Shown: positions 26,248 through 35,278 of the stretch, one piece after another | How positions within the stretch are numbered: the stretch's first letter is position 1 | Layout of the letters: the number at the start of each line of letters is the position of its first letter | NCBI RefSeq assembly: GCF_025989145.1 | Contig: NZ_JAPDNQ010000001.1 | Coordinates: 248,001-312,000 of the forward strand | Origin: Microbacterium sp. SSM24 | GTDB lineage: Bacteria > Actinomycetota > Actinomycetes > Actinomycetales > Microbacteriaceae | Direction of reading: 5' to 3' | DNA length: 64,000 nt | Notes under the pieces: model-generated | The model's input: the letters and a program-made list of their open reading frames with translations, nothing else | What the model was told of the DNA's origin: nothing | Database searches by the model: none | Program-made: the position numbers and the translations under genes

Positions 26248-26976
26248 TCACTCCTCCGCGTCGTCGTCCTCGTCGGATTCGTCCTCGTCGTCGGAGTCGT
26301 CCTCGTCGTCCTCGGACTCGTCATCGTCGTCGGACTCGTCCTCGTCGGAGTCGTCGTCCTCGTCGGAGTCGTCGTCCTCGTCGTCGTCTGCCGAGTCGTC
26401 GAGCTCGTCGATGTCGACGCCGTCCAGATCGCCGGCGTGCAGGATCGGAGACCCGTCGTCGTCGAAGTCGGCGGCGTCCAGGTCGTCGACGTCGTCGAGA
26501 TCCTCGTCGTCCTCGTCGGAATCGTCCTCGTCGGACTCATCGTCCGACGCGTGCGGCGACTCGGAGAGTGCGATCTGCGCGGCCTGGTAGTCGGCGAGCC
26601 GCACAGCCCACGGCACCCAGTCGGGCGCGAGCAGCGCGTCGTCGCCGGGCATCAGCTCGACTTCGAGCACGGTGGGCTGTTCGCCTTCGACGCGTGCCAG
26701 GCTGACCGTCCAGAACCACCCGGGGTATCCCGCGAGCAGGTTCTCGAAGCTCAGCGACACGACACCGTCCGGCTCGAGGCGGTATCCCGCGGGGTCGCCG
26801 ATGGTCGCCGCGGGCGTGATCTCCCGCAGCGCGGCGAGCGCGAGGTCGTGGGACTCGAGCAGCGCGGGGTCGGGATCGACGACGGGCGCCGGGGTGGCGG
26901 CATCCGTCTCGTCGACGACGACCTCTTCGGGCATCGCCTCGGCGGGAGCGTCGGCCGGCTCAGGCGTCGAGTTCAT
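26248..26976 (-). CDS. DUF3027-family protein with a long acidic tail
   Basis: A 242-residue protein. The folded part (about 40-140; YPGWFWTVSLARVEG, LLAPDWVPWAVRLADY) is the DUF3027 family of actinobacteria, function unknown. The last 100 residues are almost only Asp, Glu and Ser; the DNA is a run of GAC/GAG/TCC-type triplets and likely to vary in length. Its start overlaps the end of the cold-shock gene by 17 bases, so the two are co-translated. An acidic tail could mimic DNA or bind a basic protein; that is inference. Confidence 0.8.
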   Translation of the reverse strand: MNSTPEPADAPAEAMPEEVVVDETDAATPAPVVDPDPALLESHDLALAALREITPAATIGDPAGYRLEPDGVVSLSFENLLAGYPGWFWTVSLARVEGEQPTVLEVELMPGDDALLAPDWVPWAVRLADYQAAQIALSESPHASDDESDEDDSDEDDEDLDDVDDLDAADFDDDGSPILHAGDLDGVDIDELDDSADDDEDDDSDEDDDSDEDESDDDDESEDDEDDSDDEDESDEDDDAEE

Positions 26977-27343
26977 CCGCCACCTTGCGCAGCACGGCCG
27001 CGACCTTCTTGGCGTGGGCGCCGGCGGGGTAGCGGCCGTGACGCAGGTCGCCGCCGATCCCGTCGAGCAGCTTCACGAGGTCCTCGACGATGATCGCCAT
27101 GTCGTCCGCGGGCTTGCGCGAACGCTTGGCCAGGCTCACCGGCGCCTCGAGGACGCGGACCGACAGCGCCTGGAGTCCGCGCTTGCCGTCGGCGACGCCG
27201 AACTCGAGCCGCGTGCCGGCCTTGGGCGCAGGGGTGCCCGCGGGCAGGGCCGTGGCGTGCAGGAAGACGTCCTGGCCGTCGTCGGTGGTGACGAAGCCGA
27301 ACCCCTTCTCCTCGTCGTAGAACCTGACCTTGCCGGTGGGCAT
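26960..27343 (-). CDS. Cold-shock-domain protein with C-terminal extension
   Basis: A 127-residue protein. The cold-shock domain is at 1-65, with both nucleic-acid motifs (KGFGFV and VFLH), starting MPTGKVRFYDEEKGFGF. The extra 60 residues are helical and basic (LAKRSRKPADDMAII...). This extended type is conserved in actinobacteria next to DUF3027. It should bind single-stranded RNA or DNA. The start was placed at the family N-terminus, not at the end of the longer open frame. Confidence 0.88.
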   Translation of the reverse strand: MPTGKVRFYDEEKGFGFVTTDDGQDVFLHATALPAGTPAPKAGTRLEFGVADGKRGLQALSVRVLEAPVSLAKRSRKPADDMAIIVEDLVKLLDGIGGDLRHGRYPAGAHAKKVAAVLRKVADELDA

Positions 27344-27466
27344 CGGAACCTCGCTGTGTACGGTGCCGCCGAGCGGCGGGCATGACGGAACAGGGATCGA
27401 AGGATCCCCGCCCCCCAAGCCTACGGCAACGGGCGTCGCCGACGTCCGCGCGAATCCGCCTGGCAC

Positions 27467-27472
27467 TAGGCT
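27467..27472 (+). promoter_or_regulatory. -10 box of the 27480 operon, leaderless start
   Basis: TAGGCT lies 7 bp before the ATG at 27480; no ribosome site is present, so the transcript is probably leaderless. Confidence 0.5.
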
Positions 27473-27479
27473 GTAGCGG

Positions 27480-27746
27480 ATGAGCACGAACACCCCGGGC
27501 GAGGACGTCCCCGTCCGCCGGATCGACCGCATCCTGGCCTTCATGTCGCTGGGACTCCTCGTGCTGTCGATCCTCAGCTTCTTCGCGATCATGATCGCCT
27601 CGTCCTCCGGCGCCGATATGGCGTCGGGCATCTGGCCGCTGGTGGGAGTGCTGGTCTACGTCGCGCCGATCATCGCCTTCGCGATGATGCTCGCCGTCCT
27701 CATCATGAGCTTCGTGCGGAGGTCACGAGCCAACCGAGGAGGCTGA
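27480..27746 (+). CDS. Small membrane protein
   Basis: An 88-residue protein with two or three hydrophobic segments (ILAFMSLGLLVLSILSFFAI, WPLVGVLVYVAPIIAFAMM) and a basic tail (RRSRANRGG). It is directly followed by the helicase-associated gene, whose GTG abuts its stop, so the two share an mRNA. I do not recognise a function. Confidence 0.75.
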   Translation: MSTNTPGEDVPVRRIDRILAFMSLGLLVLSILSFFAIMIASSSGADMASGIWPLVGVLVYVAPIIAFAMMLAVLIMSFVRRSRANRGG

Positions 27747-29477
27747 GTGGTCTCCGACGAGCGCGCGCTCGCGACCTGGCTCGCCGGTCGCGACGACACC
27801 GACGTGGCCGCGACGCTCGCGGCCCGCGGGATCTCTGCGTCCGCCGCCTGGAACGACTTCTTCGACGCCGCCGAGGCCCTGCTCGATCCGGCATCCGTCG
27901 ACCGCGCACTCGTGAGGCTCCCCCGCGCCGCGCTCGCCGCGCTGTCCGCCGGTGCGGCCGCACCGCACCCCGCCCTCACGGATCTCGCCCTGACGGATCT
28001 CGCCCTCACGGATGACGCCGGGCGCCCGTACGCGCCGATCGCCGAGCGGGTGGCCGCGCTCCGGTCGACCCACCCCGACGCGTTCGGCGCCGTCGACCCG
28101 GCTCCGTCGCGCGTGCCGGCCGACGACCGCGCTGCGGCGGCAGCGGCGGAGCGCGCCTTCACGACTGCCGGTTCGCTGGCCGACGTGCTGCTGGCCGGCC
28201 TCCACGTGCCGTTCGCGCGCACGGGCGCGGGCTCGGTCACCGCAGCCGATCGCAAGCGTCTCACCGAAGCGGGCGCGATCCGCGACGACGACGATCTCGA
28301 AGATCTCCTCGCCGCGGCGAGCGCCGCGGGTCTGGCGGTGCCGGCCGAGCGGACGTGGCTGGTGACGGATGCCGGGGAGAAGTGGCTCGCCGCGCCGACG
28401 ACCGAGCGCTGGGCGCGCATCGCCGAAGGCTTCCGCAGCTCGCTCCCCGCGGGCCTGCGCGCTCCGGACGGGGGCGTCCTCGATCCCGCGACGTGGGAGA
28501 GCGCGTATCCGCTCGACCCGGAGTGGCCCGACCGGGTGGCGCGCTACCGCCGCATCGGCCGGCAATGGGGCCTGCTCGCCGCTGATCCTGCCGAGTTCGC
28601 GTGGACGACGGCCCTGCGCGAGGGCGCACCGGCCGATCCGACGGGGCTCGCCGCGCATCTCCCGGCCGAGATCGATCGCGTCTACCTCCAGGCCGACCTG
28701 ACGGCGATCGCGCCAGGCCCGCTGGCACCGGCGCTCGACCTCCGCCTCCGGGGCGTCGCCGCGCGAGAGTCCCGCGCTCAGGCGTCCACCTACCGGTTCA
28801 CCGCCGAGTCGCTGGGTGCCGGCATGACCGAGGGCGAGACCGCGGAGTCGATCAGCGCCTTCCTGTCGACCCTGTCGCTGACCGGCATCCCGCAGCCCCT
28901 CGCCTACCTCATCGAGAGCACCGCCGCCCGCCACGGGCTGGTGCGGGTCGGTCTGGACGCCGCCACCGGCCGGACCCGCATCGAGACGGCTGACGCCTCG
29001 CTGCGCGACACCATCGCGGTCGATCAGGCGCTGCGACCCCTGGGCCTCCTGCCCGACGCCGACGGCCTCGTCTCACGCGCCCCCCGCGACGCCGTCTACT
29101 GGTCCCTCGCCGACGCGCGCTATCCCGTCGTCGCGCTCGACGACGACGGAACCCCCGAACTCGTGCGACGCCGGGCGGGCACCGCGGTCCCCCCTCCGCC
29201 ACCGACTCCGTCGCAGACGTACGCGCGCCTCATCGCAACGCTCCGCGGCGGCCACGGCACCGACGGCGAGGAGGGCTGGCTCGGTCGCGAACTCGAGCAG
29301 GCGGTGCGCGCGCGGAGCGAGATCGTCGTGGTGGTGCGGATGCCGGACGGCTCCGAGCGCGCGTTCACCCTCGAAGCATCCGGACTCGGCGGCGGGCGGC
29401 TGCGGGGGCGCGACCGCGCTGCCGACATCGAGCGGACCCTGCCGGTGTCGAGCATCATCTCGGTCCGGCCGGCCTGA
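27747..29477 (+). CDS. XPB/Ssl2-like helicase-associated protein
   Basis: A 576-residue protein from an actinobacterial family found beside the bacterial XPB helicase; it carries a 'helicase C-terminal' type region (around 300-420, VYLQADLTAIAPGPLAP, then YRFTAESLGAGMTEG). It has no ATPase motifs. It probably works with the XPB helicase 40 bp downstream. GTG start directly after the stop of the small membrane gene, with GAGGAGG in front. Pro-rich hinge near 485. Confidence 0.78.
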   Translation: MVSDERALATWLAGRDDTDVAATLAARGISASAAWNDFFDAAEALLDPASVDRALVRLPRAALAALSAGAAAPHPALTDLALTDLALTDDAGRPYAPIAERVAALRSTHPDAFGAVDPAPSRVPADDRAAAAAAERAFTTAGSLADVLLAGLHVPFARTGAGSVTAADRKRLTEAGAIRDDDDLEDLLAAASAAGLAVPAERTWLVTDAGEKWLAAPTTERWARIAEGFRSSLPAGLRAPDGGVLDPATWESAYPLDPEWPDRVARYRRIGRQWGLLAADPAEFAWTTALREGAPADPTGLAAHLPAEIDRVYLQADLTAIAPGPLAPALDLRLRGVAARESRAQASTYRFTAESLGAGMTEGETAESISAFLSTLSLTGIPQPLAYLIESTAARHGLVRVGLDAATGRTRIETADASLRDTIAVDQALRPLGLLPDADGLVSRAPRDAVYWSLADARYPVVALDDDGTPELVRRRAGTAVPPPPPTPSQTYARLIATLRGGHGTDGEEGWLGRELEQAVRARSEIVVVVRMPDGSERAFTLEASGLGGGRLRGRDRAADIERTLPVSSIISVRPA

Positions 29478-29517
29478 CGCGCCGTCCTCGTCCTGGGCTC
29501 ACGTAGACTGGCACGTT

Positions 29518-31176
29518 ATGGCTGACGGCCCCCTCATCGTCCAGAGCGATCGCACCGTGCTGCTCGAAGTCGCCCACCCTGATGCGGAGAGCGCGCGCCA
29601 CGAGCTCGCCATCTTCGCCGAGCTGGAGCGCGCCCCCGAGCACATCCACACGTACCGCATCACGCGGCTCGGGCTGTGGAACGCCCGCGCGGCGGGCCAT
29701 GACGCCGCCGATATGCTCGCGACGCTCGACCGCTGGTCGCGCTTCCCCGTGCCGCCGTCGGTGTCGATCGACATCGCCGAGACCGTCGGCCGCTACGGCC
29801 GCCTCGTGATCGAGCGCACGCCCGTCGCCGAGGACGGCTCGGGGGGCGAGCTGGTGCTGCGGTCGACGGATGCCGCGGTCCTGGCCGAGGTCTCGAAGAA
29901 CAAGCGCATCCAGCCCCTGCTCATCGGGCGTCCCTCCCCCGACACGTTCGTCGTCGATGCATGGGCGCGCGGGCACATCAAGCAGGAGCTGCTGAAGATC
30001 GGCTGGCCCGCGGAGGATCTCGCCGGATACACGCCGGGGACGCCGCATCCGATCGATCTCGCGGAGGACGGGTGGCATCTGCGCCCGTACCAGCGGCAGG
30101 CGGTCGACATCTTCAGCGACGGCGGGTCCGGCGTCGTCGTGCTCCCCTGCGGTGCCGGCAAGACGCTCGTCGGCGCGGGTGCGATGGCGGCGACCCGCAC
30201 GACGACGCTGATCCTCGTGACGAACACGGTCAGCGCCCGGCAGTGGCGTGACGAGCTGCTCAAGCGCACCTCGCTCACTCCGGAGGAGATCGGCGAGTAC
30301 TCCGGCCAGGTCAAGGAGGTCAAGCCGGTCACGATCGCGACCTACCAGATCCTCACCGCCAAGCGGAAAGGCCAGTACGCGCACCTCGCGCTGCTGGACG
30401 CGCTCGACTGGGGCCTCATCGTCTACGACGAGGTGCACCTGCTCCCGGCACCCGTGTTCAAGCTCACTGCGGACCTGCAGGCGCGTCGGCGTCTCGGGCT
30501 GACGGCCACCCTGGTGCGCGAGGACGGTCGCGAAGGCGACGTCTTCAGCCTCATCGGACCCAAGCGGTTCGACGCCCCGTGGAAGGAGATCGAGGCCCAG
30601 GGCTTCATCTCCCCCGCCGTCTGCTACGAGGTGCGCGTCGACCTCCCGGCCGGCGATCGGCTCGAGTACGCCGCTGCAGCCGACGACGAGCGCTACCGGC
30701 TCGCCGCGACCGCTCCGGCCAAGATCGGCGTCGTGCGCCGGCTGGTCGAGCGCCACGCCGGCGAGCGGATCCTCGTCATCGGCCAGTACCTCGACCAGAT
30801 CGACGTGCTCGCCGAGGCGCTGGGGGCGCCGAAGATCACCGGTGCGACTCCGGTCGATGAGCGGGAAGAGCTCTACCAGGCGTTCCGCGTCGGAGAGATC
30901 TCGCTCCTGGTCGTGTCGAAGGTGGCCAACTTCTCGATCGACCTGCCCGAGGCATCCGTCGCCATTCAGGTGTCGGGTTCGTTCGGCTCGCGCCAGGAGG
31001 AGGCGCAGCGGCTCGGACGCCTGCTGCGGCCGAAGGAGTCCGGCCGCACCGCGAGCTTCTACACCCTCATCGCGCGCGACACCGTCGACCAGGACTTCGC
31101 GCAGAACCGGCAGCGCTTCCTCGCCGAGCAGGGCTACGCGTACACGATCCTCGACGCCGACGGCATCGCCGCCTGA
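29518..31176 (+). CDS. XPB-type superfamily 2 DNA helicase
   Basis: A 552-residue SF2 helicase. The N-terminal damage-recognition-like domain (1-180) is followed by motif I LPCGAGKTLVGAG near 211, motif II YDEVH near 303, TAT(L) of motif III, and motif VI SRQEEAQRLGRLLRP near 498. Bacterial XPB unwinds DNA 3'-5' and is linked to repair in mycobacteria. A TAGACT -10 box 8 bp before the ATG suggests its own leaderless transcript in addition to read-through from upstream. Confidence 0.92.
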   Translation: MADGPLIVQSDRTVLLEVAHPDAESARHELAIFAELERAPEHIHTYRITRLGLWNARAAGHDAADMLATLDRWSRFPVPPSVSIDIAETVGRYGRLVIERTPVAEDGSGGELVLRSTDAAVLAEVSKNKRIQPLLIGRPSPDTFVVDAWARGHIKQELLKIGWPAEDLAGYTPGTPHPIDLAEDGWHLRPYQRQAVDIFSDGGSGVVVLPCGAGKTLVGAGAMAATRTTTLILVTNTVSARQWRDELLKRTSLTPEEIGEYSGQVKEVKPVTIATYQILTAKRKGQYAHLALLDALDWGLIVYDEVHLLPAPVFKLTADLQARRRLGLTATLVREDGREGDVFSLIGPKRFDAPWKEIEAQGFISPAVCYEVRVDLPAGDRLEYAAAADDERYRLAATAPAKIGVVRRLVERHAGERILVIGQYLDQIDVLAEALGAPKITGATPVDEREELYQAFRVGEISLLVVSKVANFSIDLPEASVAIQVSGSFGSRQEEAQRLGRLLRPKESGRTASFYTLIARDTVDQDFAQNRQRFLAEQGYAYTILDADGIAA

Positions 31177-31252
31177 CCTCTCCGGATCGCCGAGGGCGCG
31201 CGCACGGCGGATCCCCCGATCGGCGCGTCTTCGTGCACGTGGCACGACGAGC

Positions 31253-32125
31253 TCACGCCAGGAGGAACCGGCCGATCCGCCGGGCGACCTCCTCCGGCTC
31301 GTCGTCGACGAGGAAGTGCGCGCCACCGGGGACGAACTCGACGGTCGTGCGGGGCGCATCATCCGACGGCACGCGCATCGCGTCTCGCGGCAGCAGCGCG
31401 TCCGAGGCGCCGAACAGCAGGAGCGTCGGGGTGCGCAGGACGCGCCCGCGGTACGCGCCATTCATCATCCTCACGAATCCGGGCAGGATGAGTCCGCGAT
31501 AGAGCTTGGACGCCGCCTGAGCCCGAGCGGGCTCGCGCAGCGCCGCGACATACGCCGTCACATCCGCGTCGTCCATCGGCCGGGTCCAGAACCCGCGGAG
31601 CAGCCAGTGCGCGAGTCGCTGCCGGCCACGTGAGAGCAGCATCGGACCGAGTCCGGGCGTGGCGATGACCCACTGGAACCACAGGTGCGGCATGGCCTTG
31701 CCCATCCCGATCGCAAGGGCGCGGTTCATGCGGAGGTAGGGCGCGGGAACGGCGATCGCCACGTATCGTCGGATGCGCTCGGGGTGGTCGAGGCACAGGT
31801 CGAATCCGACGAGCGCACTCCAGTCGTGGGCGACCAGGTCGACCCGGTCGAGGCCGAGCGCGTCGAGCAGGGCGAGGACGTCCTGCACGACGGTGGGCGC
31901 ATCGTACCCCGACGGCGGGGCGTCTGTGAGTCCGGCTCCGCGCAGATCGGGCGCGATGAGGTGCGCACGGCGCTGCAGGACCTCCATCACCGGCGCCCAC
32001 TCGCGAGAGCTCTCCGGGAAGCCGTGCAGCAGCAGCACCGGCGAGCCGGCGCCGGCTTCGGTCACGTGCATACTCAGTCCGTTCGCGGTGACGCGACGCG
32101 AGCGGATGCCGGTGGTCTCGGCCAT
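31253..32125 (-). CDS. Alpha/beta hydrolase, epoxide hydrolase-like
   Basis: A 290-residue hydrolase. LLLHGFPESSREW gives the HGFP oxyanion signature and VAHDWSALVGF near residue 100 puts Asp at the nucleophile position, the pattern of epoxide hydrolases and haloalkane dehalogenases; the catalytic His is in GGAHFLVDDEP. The start at MAETTGIRSRR is preferred to one 12 codons earlier, because that longer start would lie within the operators. Divergent from a TetR gene that probably controls it. Confidence 0.85.
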   Translation of the reverse strand: MAETTGIRSRRVTANGLSMHVTEAGAGSPVLLLHGFPESSREWAPVMEVLQRRAHLIAPDLRGAGLTDAPPSGYDAPTVVQDVLALLDALGLDRVDLVAHDWSALVGFDLCLDHPERIRRYVAIAVPAPYLRMNRALAIGMGKAMPHLWFQWVIATPGLGPMLLSRGRQRLAHWLLRGFWTRPMDDADVTAYVAALREPARAQAASKLYRGLILPGFVRMMNGAYRGRVLRTPTLLLFGASDALLPRDAMRVPSDDAPRTTVEFVPGGAHFLVDDEPEEVARRIGRFLLA

Positions 32126-32137
32126 GCGCGACACGCT

Positions 32138-32173
32138 ACTACGTTCGTAGTGGATTGTCACTACGTCTGTAGT
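32138..32173. promoter_or_regulatory. Twin TetR operators
   Basis: Two near-identical palindromes, ACTACG-TT-CGTAGT (32138-32151) and ACTAC-GTCT-GTAGT (32160-32173), 22 bp apart between the hydrolase and the TetR gene. The second ends 8 bp before a TACGCT -10-like hexamer (32182-32187) that lies 6 bp in front of the TetR ATG. Confidence 0.8.
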
Positions 32174-32193
32174 TGCGCTGATACGCTCGGCGG

Positions 32194-32745
32194 ATGACCT
32201 CCATCCGGGAACGGGCGCTGGACGCCGCGGTCGAGCTCGTCGGAACGCAGGGGATCCGCGCGCTCACGCACGCGAGGATCGACGCGCAGGCAGGGCTTCC
32301 CCGGGGTTCGACCTCGAACCACTTCCGCACCAGGGCGGCGCTCCTCGCGGGCGTGACGACATGGATCTCCACGCAGGAGACGCAAGACCTCGGCGCCGCC
32401 CTCTCGCGGCAGTTCGACGATCTCGACGGGTTCATCGACGTGTTCGGCGACGCCGTCCAACTGCTGACCGGGCCCCACGCGGTGCGCACGCGCGCGCGAT
32501 ACGCACTGTTCCTCGAAGCGGCCTCCGACCCCGAGCTCTACGCGCCCCTGCACGATCAGCGCGAAGGCATGGCCGCGTTCACCCGGTCCGTCCTCGAACG
32601 GCTCGGAGCGCAGCATCCGGATGCCGCCACCGGGGCGTTCATGGCGTTCGCAGACGGCATCATCCTGCACCGTCTGAGTGTCGATCCCGACGCTCCGGTG
32701 CGTCCGAGCGTCGCCGTCGCGGTGCGCGGCTGCCTCGCCGCGTGA
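32194..32745 (+). CDS. TetR-family regulator
   Basis: A 183-residue TetR protein with the helix-turn-helix at about 5-50 (RERALDAAVELVGTQGIRAL, GLPRGSTSNHFRTRAALL). It should bind the two ACTAC palindromes upstream and control itself and the hydrolase. The ATG lies 6 bp after a TANNNT -10 box, hence probably leaderless. Confidence 0.88.
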   Translation: MTSIRERALDAAVELVGTQGIRALTHARIDAQAGLPRGSTSNHFRTRAALLAGVTTWISTQETQDLGAALSRQFDDLDGFIDVFGDAVQLLTGPHAVRTRARYALFLEAASDPELYAPLHDQREGMAAFTRSVLERLGAQHPDAATGAFMAFADGIILHRLSVDPDAPVRPSVAVAVRGCLAA

Positions 32746-32812
32746 TCGACGCGAGTCCGCCTCTCCGGGTGATATCCCGCCACGGTGGCGCAACCCTGGC
32801 CATAATGAGGGC

Positions 32813-33505
32813 ATGACCGCACCGCGCATCCTCGTCGTGGACGACGAGCCGAACATCCGCGACCTGCTCATCACGAGCCTCCGCTTCGCGGGGTTCCAGG
32901 TGAGGGCCGTCTCCAACGGCGCCCAGACGATCTCGGCCGTCCTCGAAGAGGAACCGGACCTGATCATCCTCGACGTGATGCTGCCCGACATGAACGGGTT
33001 CAGCGTCACGAAGCGCCTTCGCGGCGCCGGCTACACCGCGCCGATCCTGTTCCTGACGGCCAAGGACGAGACCGAGGACAAGATCACCGGCCTCAACGCC
33101 GGCGGCGACGACTACGTCACCAAGCCGTTCAGCCTCGACGAGATCGTCGCCCGCATCCAGGCGATCCTCCGCCGCACCATGCAGGCCGACGAGGAGTCGG
33201 TGATCCGCGCCGGCGAGCTCACGATGGACCAGGACACCCACGACGTCCAGGTCGGCGAAGCATCCATCGATCTCAGCCCCACCGAGTTCAAGCTGCTGCG
33301 CTACCTCATGCTCAACCCCAACCGCGTGCTCTCCAAGGCGCAGATCCTCGACCACGTGTGGGAGTACGACTTCAACGGCGACGCCGGCATCGTGGAGAGC
33401 TACATCTCGTACCTGCGCCGCAAGATCGACCCGCACTCGACGGAGCCGCTCATCCAGACCAAGCGCGGCTTCGGCTACATGCTGAAGGCGGGCAAGCCCG
33501 CGTAG
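32813..33505 (+). CDS. OmpR-family response regulator
   Basis: A 230-residue regulator: receiver domain with the acidic pair at 10-11, phospho-Asp 54 (LIILDVMLPD) and Lys near 104 (VTKPFS), then a winged-helix domain with LSPTEFKLLRYLMLNPNRV and LIQTKRGFGYML. It is the partner of the kinase 27 bp downstream. The pair resembles the TrcR/TcrX group of actinobacteria; the signal is unknown. A CATAAT -10-like box lies 6 bp before the ATG. Confidence 0.92.
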   Translation: MTAPRILVVDDEPNIRDLLITSLRFAGFQVRAVSNGAQTISAVLEEEPDLIILDVMLPDMNGFSVTKRLRGAGYTAPILFLTAKDETEDKITGLNAGGDDYVTKPFSLDEIVARIQAILRRTMQADEESVIRAGELTMDQDTHDVQVGEASIDLSPTEFKLLRYLMLNPNRVLSKAQILDHVWEYDFNGDAGIVESYISYLRRKIDPHSTEPLIQTKRGFGYMLKAGKPA

Positions 33506-33532
33506 TCCCGCGGCACGAACCGAGGAGCCGAC

Positions 33533-35278
33533 CTGGCGCAGAAGACGGACGCGATCACCCGGTGGTGGCGCGGGACGAGCCTGCGCGCGAAGGTCACCGG
33601 GGTCACGGTCGCGCTCCTGGCCGTGGGGCTCTTCGCCGCCGGCATCGGAACGCTCGCCTTCCTGCGCAACACCCTCATCATCAACCTCGATGCTCAGCTC
33701 GAGGCGCTGGCGCCGACCGACGTGGCCAGCGGGCTGATCGACATCGAACAGGACGGCGAGGACCTCCGGTTGACGGTGAAGCCCGACGGAGCGCCGACGG
33801 ACTACGTCGTCGCGCTGTACGGGCCCGACGGGGAGTTCCTGGTCAGCGCGGGCGGGAACAGCGACAGCGAGCCGGTGCTCCCCGAGACGATTCCGCTCCA
33901 GCAGACGACCTCGCAGGGGCTCACGCCGTTCCCGCTGCCCAGCACCGAAGGCGGCAGCGGCTGGCACGCCAGCGTCGACACGTACCCGATCGACGGCGTC
34001 AGCAGCCTCTTCACGCAGCTCGTCGCGCTGCCCGTGGCGCCGATCAACCAGGTGGTCGCCACCTACGTCGGCATCTACAGCATCCTCGCGCTCCTGATCC
34101 TCGTCGGCGGTGCCGTCATCACGCGCTTCCTCGTCACGCTCACCTTCCGCAGCCTCGGTCAGGTGGAGTCGACCGCCGAGGCGATCGCAGGAGGCGACTT
34201 CCGCCTGCGCATGACCGACATCGAGCCGACGACCACCGAGGTCGGTCGCCTCAAGACCGCGATCAACGCGATGCTCGACAGAGTGGATGCCGCCATCTCG
34301 CAGCGCGACTCCACCGTGCGTCAGATGCGGCGCTTCGTCGGCGATGCGAGCCACGAGCTGCGCACGCCGCTCGTCACCGTCCGCGGCTACGCGGAGCTGT
34401 ACCGCATGGGCGCGATCCGCGGCGACGAGGATGTCTCGCAGTCGATGGACCGCATCGAGAAAGAGGCGATCCGCATGGGCGTGCTGGTCGAGGACCTCCT
34501 CGCCCTCGCGCGCCTCGACGAGCGCCGGGACGTCGTCATCGCTCCGGTGGACCTGCGTCCGGTGGCGAGGGATGCCGCCCTCGACCTGCGCGCGGCGGCC
34601 CCGATGCGTCCGGTCACGGTGATCGACACCACCGTCGACGAGCTGCCGCCGCCGATCATCCCGTCGGCGCCCGACGAGCCCGACGAGGACCGCCGTCCGC
34701 CCACCACGGCGCTCACACGCGCCGGCGCGACCCTGTCGCTTCTTCGCCGTCGGCCCAAGCCGGTGCCCGCGACGAGCGCGACCGGCGTGCGGGAGCAGCC
34801 GCCGATCGCGCCCGTTCCCGATGCACCGGTCGCCGCGGGAGCGGTGGTGCCGGTCGTGCTGGGCGACGAGAACCGCATCCGCCAGGTGGTGACCAATCTC
34901 ATCGGCAATGCTCGGCGCTTCACGTCCGACGACTCCCCCATCGAGCTGAGAGTCGGCGTCGACATGGTCGCGCTCCGCGGCTGGGTCGAGATCGTCGACC
35001 ACGGCGAGGGCGTGCCCGACCAGATCAAGGACAAGATCTTCCAGCGCTTCTGGCGCGCCGACACCTCCCGTACACGGGAGACCGGAGGGTCGGGGCTCGG
35101 GCTGTCGATCGTCGCGTCGATCGTCGATGCCCTGCACGGCACGGTCGGGGTCACCGACACCCCCGGTGGCGGAGCGACGTTCCGCGTCGCCTTCCCGCTC
35201 GCCGCGGGGCGGGATGCGGCGGAGCATCTGCAGATCCAGACCCAGCCTCTCGAGCGCCTGCGCCTCGAGCAGGAGTGA
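33533..35278 (+). CDS. Sensor histidine kinase with Pro-rich insert, probable CTG start
   Basis: About 581 residues: cytoplasmic start and first membrane helix (VALLAVGLFAAGIGTLAFL), an extracytoplasmic sensor of about 130 residues, second helix (SILALLILVGGAVITRFLV), HAMP, DHp with His near 274 (DASHELRTP), and the ATPase domain (NLIGNARRF, GSGLGLSIV). Between stop codon 33503 and GTG 33623 the only plausible start is CTG 33533, which has GAGGAG 5 nt before it; the GTG would cut into the first helix. A roughly 75-residue Pro-rich insert separates DHp and ATPase domains. Confidence 0.88.
   Translation: MAQKTDAITRWWRGTSLRAKVTGVTVALLAVGLFAAGIGTLAFLRNTLIINLDAQLEALAPTDVASGLIDIEQDGEDLRLTVKPDGAPTDYVVALYGPDGEFLVSAGGNSDSEPVLPETIPLQQTTSQGLTPFPLPSTEGGSGWHASVDTYPIDGVSSLFTQLVALPVAPINQVVATYVGIYSILALLILVGGAVITRFLVTLTFRSLGQVESTAEAIAGGDFRLRMTDIEPTTTEVGRLKTAINAMLDRVDAAISQRDSTVRQMRRFVGDASHELRTPLVTVRGYAELYRMGAIRGDEDVSQSMDRIEKEAIRMGVLVEDLLALARLDERRDVVIAPVDLRPVARDAALDLRAAAPMRPVTVIDTTVDELPPPIIPSAPDEPDEDRRPPTTALTRAGATLSLLRRRPKPVPATSATGVREQPPIAPVPDAPVAAGAVVPVVLGDENRIRQVVTNLIGNARRFTSDDSPIELRVGVDMVALRGWVEIVDHGEGVPDQIKDKIFQRFWRADTSRTRETGGSGLGLSIVASIVDALHGTVGVTDTPGGGATFRVAFPLAAGRDAAEHLQIQTQPLERLRLEQE

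Noticed and set aside
26250..26560. Triplet-rich DNA as a non-coding repeat array
   Set aside because: It is the in-frame acidic tail of the DUF3027 gene, with start, fold and stop all intact.
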